Below are positions 61,517 to 64,000 of a stretch of 64,000 bases of DNA, piece after piece. Made by a program: the position numbers and the translations under genes. The stretch lies in contig CAZZMD010000017.1 in the NCBI GenBank assembly GCA_964655355.1, forward strand, positions 1-64,000, written 5' to 3'. The notes beneath the pieces were generated by a model. That model did no database searches. It was not told the DNA's origin and saw nothing but the letters and a program-made list of their open reading frames with translations. Position 1 is the stretch's first letter. Each line of letters starts with the position of its first letter. This stretch comes from CALGDE01 sp964655355 (GTDB taxonomy: Bacteria > Cyanobacteriota > Cyanobacteriia > CACIAM-69d).

Positions 61517-63889
61517 ATGCAGTCAGCGTCCCCGAGCGATTTAATTTGTCCGAATCCCACCTGCCAAGCGGTCAACCCCGTCGGGCAATCCTTCTGCCAT
61601 GCCTGTCGGACTCGGCTGCCCCACATCGTGCTCTATGCACCGGAGCTAGAAAATTGGTCCGGCCCCAGAGGCAATGCCCTAGTGGGCGATCGCTATGCTT
61701 GGCATGGCAAAGGGGTTTTGGTGGACCATAAACCCGGCCTCGTGCCAGACGCCCCCGACGAAATACCGGTGTCCGTCGCCACCTATCTCCGACTCTTCGA
61801 CCATCGCCCCCAGGTGCCTATCCCCTACGGTCAAGTGCTCGTAGACAAGCGATCGCGCCTCCTTTTGGAAGGGGCACCGGTCACCCTCACGGGGGATCAT
61901 CGCCTCCCTTCAATCCGCCAAGAGTGGAGTCAGGCGACAGCCCTACGGCAGTTGAATTGGCTCTATCAAATCGCTCAGCTCTGGGATCCCCTCAAACAGC
62001 TCCAGTGCGAAAAAACCCTAATGGATGCTCACAAATTAAGGGTGGAAGGCGGTTGGATCCGGCTGTTGTCCCTGGACTATCGTCCCTCTGACCGACCCTT
62101 AAGAACCATCGATCTCGTGCGGGAGTGGGTTGGCTGGGGCGACAAGGCCAATCCCTCCGTGATCACCGCCCTGAAGCAACTCCTGGGGGGGCTGATGGGG
62201 GAGGACAAAAGTGGCAGCGCGATCGCCCAAATTTTGCAGGACTGGATCATCCAATGGTCCGCCGCCCAACCCCCCTGCAATAGCATTGTCGCCGCCCATA
62301 CCGACCCCGGTCCCAGCCGCGATCGCAATGAAGACGCCTGCTATCCTGAGTCGGACCAGGCGGCCACCCCCCCCAGCGATCGCACCCTAGCGGTCGTCTG
62401 TGATGGACTCGGGGGTCACGACGCCGGGGAAGTCGCCTCCCTGTCGGCCATCAAAACCTTTGAGACGCAGCTCGGACGCTTACTGAAAAATCCGACCCTA
62501 CCCCCCGGGACCACCACCGCCAGCCTCCTAAAACAAAGTTTTCTGGATGCCAATCATCAAATCTCCCAACGCAACGATCAAGAAGCCCGCGAGGATCGCC
62601 ACCGCATGGGCACCACCGCCGTCGTTACCCTGCAACAGGGGCGACTGCTCCATGCGGCCAGCCTGGGGGACAGCCGCATTTATCGCCTGACCCCCACCGG
62701 CTGCCATCAAATTACTTCCGATGATGACCTCGCCTCGCGGGAAGTGCGATTGGGCTATGGGTTCTATCGAGATATGTCCCAGGCCGCCAGCGGTGGAGCC
62801 CTGGTTCAAGCCCTGGGCATGGGCTCATCGGAATATCTTTCACCGGGCATTCGCCCCCTGGTGTTGGATGAAAACTGTTTGCTACTGCTGTGCTCCGACG
62901 GGGTCAGCGACTTTGATTTTGTGGAGCGCCACGCCTCAGATATTTACGAGTTATTCCAACAGGGGCTCACCCTGGCTCAAATGGCGGAGCGCATTATCCA
63001 ACTGGCGAACCACGTCAACGGCCATGACAATGCCACCGTTGCCCTGGTCTACAGTCGCGGCCACCTGGCTCAGCACCAGGAAGTGCAAATCCCATTAACC
63101 CTACCGGACGCCTTTATGTCCGCCGCCGCCACCGCCTTAGCCCCATCGGGAGAGGACAGCATTTCCCCGCCATCGCCCGCCCCAAGCGGCACCCCCGACC
63201 AGACACCCGTTAAACCCATCGCCGGGCGATCGCCCACCACCAGCCTCCAAACCGGGAGCCCCGCCGTCTCCCCCCCCTCGCGATCGCCCCTGCCCATCGC
63301 GATCGCCCTCATCGCCACCGGTCTACTGATCGCCCTGTTGTGGCCGACCCTGCGCAACCTAATCGACGCCAACCGTTCCACGCCGCCGGCACCGTCCACC
63401 CCCCCCAGCCCGATCGCATCGCCCTCCCCACTATCCCCCGCTCAACCCTTCACCCAGGGACAGATTCTGACCCTTGACGCCCCCCTCCCCGCCAATGTCA
63501 CGCCCACCCTTCGGACCCGCCCCCGCACCGATGCCCCAATCAACGTCCGCCTCGGGGGCGCAAATACCCTGATCATCAGCGACATTACCAATACCCAGGA
63601 CAGCACCAGCCTGGACGGGGAAAGTTGGGTCCGCGTCAGCATCTGTACCCCCGCCGTGTCCCTATCCCCCGGTGTCTCTGTATCTCCTGCCTCTCCCCAG
63701 TCGGAACCCCCGGCCGTCGGCTGGATCGAAGCATCCGTCCTGAGGGCGATCGCCCGTCCCGTGGCCGAGACCGTCCCCCCGGCTGAGCTATGCCCCCAAG
63801 GCGTAGAAGCCCTGGGTGCCCCCCCAACGACTCCGCCGCCCAATAATCCTGCTGCCCCCGTCGCCCCCCGTCCCGCCCCGCAACCCTAA
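61517..63889 (+). CDS. Membrane-anchored PP2C-type Ser/Thr phosphatase with zinc-ribbon and SH3-like parts
   Basis: The protein has 790 residues. Residues ~10-32 form a four-Cys zinc ribbon (ICPNPTCQAVNPVGQSFCHA, then CRTRLP). Residues ~35-250 resemble a degenerate protein-kinase-like module (LRQLNWLYQIAQLWDPL, GGWIRLLSLDYRPSDRPL), without a DFG or HRD. Residues ~260-510 are a PP2C phosphatase with the metal-binding Asp residues: PSRDRNEDACYP, VVCDGLGGHDAGEVAS, MGTTAVVTL, SLGDSRIYR, LCSDGVSD and NGHDNATVAL. After a Pro/Ser-rich linker comes one membrane helix (IAIALIATGLLIALLWPTL, ~593-611) and a C-terminal SH3-like domain (TLRTRPRTDAPINVRLGG, VGWIEASVL). It probably reverses Ser/Thr phosphorylation on the cytoplasmic side while the tail senses the cell wall. 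Confidence 0.85.
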   Translation: MQSASPSDLICPNPTCQAVNPVGQSFCHACRTRLPHIVLYAPELENWSGPRGNALVGDRYAWHGKGVLVDHKPGLVPDAPDEIPVSVATYLRLFDHRPQVPIPYGQVLVDKRSRLLLEGAPVTLTGDHRLPSIRQEWSQATALRQLNWLYQIAQLWDPLKQLQCEKTLMDAHKLRVEGGWIRLLSLDYRPSDRPLRTIDLVREWVGWGDKANPSVITALKQLLGGLMGEDKSGSAIAQILQDWIIQWSAAQPPCNSIVAAHTDPGPSRDRNEDACYPESDQAATPPSDRTLAVVCDGLGGHDAGEVASLSAIKTFETQLGRLLKNPTLPPGTTTASLLKQSFLDANHQISQRNDQEAREDRHRMGTTAVVTLQQGRLLHAASLGDSRIYRLTPTGCHQITSDDDLASREVRLGYGFYRDMSQAASGGALVQALGMGSSEYLSPGIRPLVLDENCLLLLCSDGVSDFDFVERHASDIYELFQQGLTLAQMAERIIQLANHVNGHDNATVALVYSRGHLAQHQEVQIPLTLPDAFMSAAATALAPSGEDSISPPSPAPSGTPDQTPVKPIAGRSPTTSLQTGSPAVSPPSRSPLPIAIALIATGLLIALLWPTLRNLIDANRSTPPAPSTPPSPIASPSPLSPAQPFTQGQILTLDAPLPANVTPTLRTRPRTDAPINVRLGGANTLIISDITNTQDSTSLDGESWVRVSICTPAVSLSPGVSVSPASPQSEPPAVGWIEASVLRAIARPVAETVPPAELCPQGVEALGAPPTTPPPNNPAAPVAPRPAPQP

Positions 63890-64000
63890 GCCCGCCGTCT
63901 CCACCGCGAGACTCTACCGAGAGAATGCACCGAAAGGCAGCCCCGAGATAAATGCAAGATAGACGCACCATCGGGGATGCACCATCGGGATGAATTTCAG

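Noticed and set aside
1..64000. CRISPR arrays
   Set aside because: No regularly spaced ~28-37-bp direct repeats with unique spacers were seen; the tandem repeats found have periods of 12-21 bp without spacers.
1..64000. tRNA and rRNA genes
   Set aside because: No stretch with a convincing T-loop GTTCGAATC-type motif in a cloverleaf context and no rRNA-like sequence were recognised by eye.

Overview
The window is chromosomal DNA of a cyanobacterium. It carries adjacent psaA and psaB (photosystem I core), many copies of the HIP1 palindrome GCGATCGC in genes and spacers, a Fur-family regulator close to cyanobacterial PerR/FurC, DevBCA-type exporter genes, a COP23-like protein and a GH116-like protein. 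The species cannot be fixed from this sequence. Base composition looks moderately GC-rich except around 16.2-19 kb and 30.7-33.8 kb, which look more AT-rich by eye.

Layout. 0-1 kb: an IS630-type transposase cut by the window edge and gene debris. 1-7.7 kb: a DUF4347/RTX calcium-binding protein, a saccharopine-dehydrogenase-like oxidoreductase, the RuvX/YqgF nuclease, a membrane protein, a possible unlisted small ORF with its own terminator, and a lone DppB-type permease. 8.0-15.7 kb (minus strand): a conflict-type operon with two stand-alone formylglycine-generating-enzyme-like (FGE/C-type-lectin fold) proteins, a coiled-coil protein, an EAD1-VMAP-C protein, a MoxR-like AAA ATPase, and a SAV_2336/vWA protein fused to a third FGE-like domain. 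16.2-22.7 kb: a duplicated berberine-bridge-type flavoprotein, a COP23-like protein and decayed IS6, IS982 and IS5 elements. 22.7-26.8 kb: a pentapeptide-repeat protein, a HEAT-repeat lipoprotein, and an alpha/beta hydrolase without the nucleophile serine. 26.8-36.6 kb: a divergent lipid-type cluster, with desaturase, cyclopropane-fatty-acid-synthase-like methyltransferase and P450 on one strand, and radical SAM protein, DevC, DevB and a DevA ATPase fused to two cyclic-nucleotide-binding domains on the other. 36.8-44 kb: a TPR-like protein, AraC and TetR regulators and small oxidoreductase/membrane genes. 44.3-49.9 kb: an ammonium-transporter/histidine-kinase fusion, a WD40 protein, a CobW GTPase and an IS1 remnant. 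50-64 kb: psaB, psaA, acs, a PerR/FurC regulator, a peptidoglycan-binding protein, a catalytically incomplete GH116-like protein and a PP2C phosphatase.

The strongest signal is in the 8-15.7 kb operon. The last ~121-124 bp of its three FGE-like genes look like variable repeats of a diversity-generating retroelement (DGR). All three end in the same 31-bp block, identical even at synonymous positions, preceded by a shared 12-bp core. The codons between these blocks differ strongly and mostly end in C or T. No reverse transcriptase or template repeat is visible in the window, so any DGR machinery would have to act from elsewhere. The MoxR/vWA/VMAP trio matches the ternary NTP-dependent conflict systems known from comparative genomics, so the operon reads as a regulated sensor/effector system whose recognition modules can be rewritten.

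A second point of interest is the 26.8-36.6 kb cluster. Its gene content suggests synthesis of a modified fatty acid or lipid and its export through a DevBCA-like pump whose ATPase may be gated by cyclic nucleotides. No product can be named from sequence.
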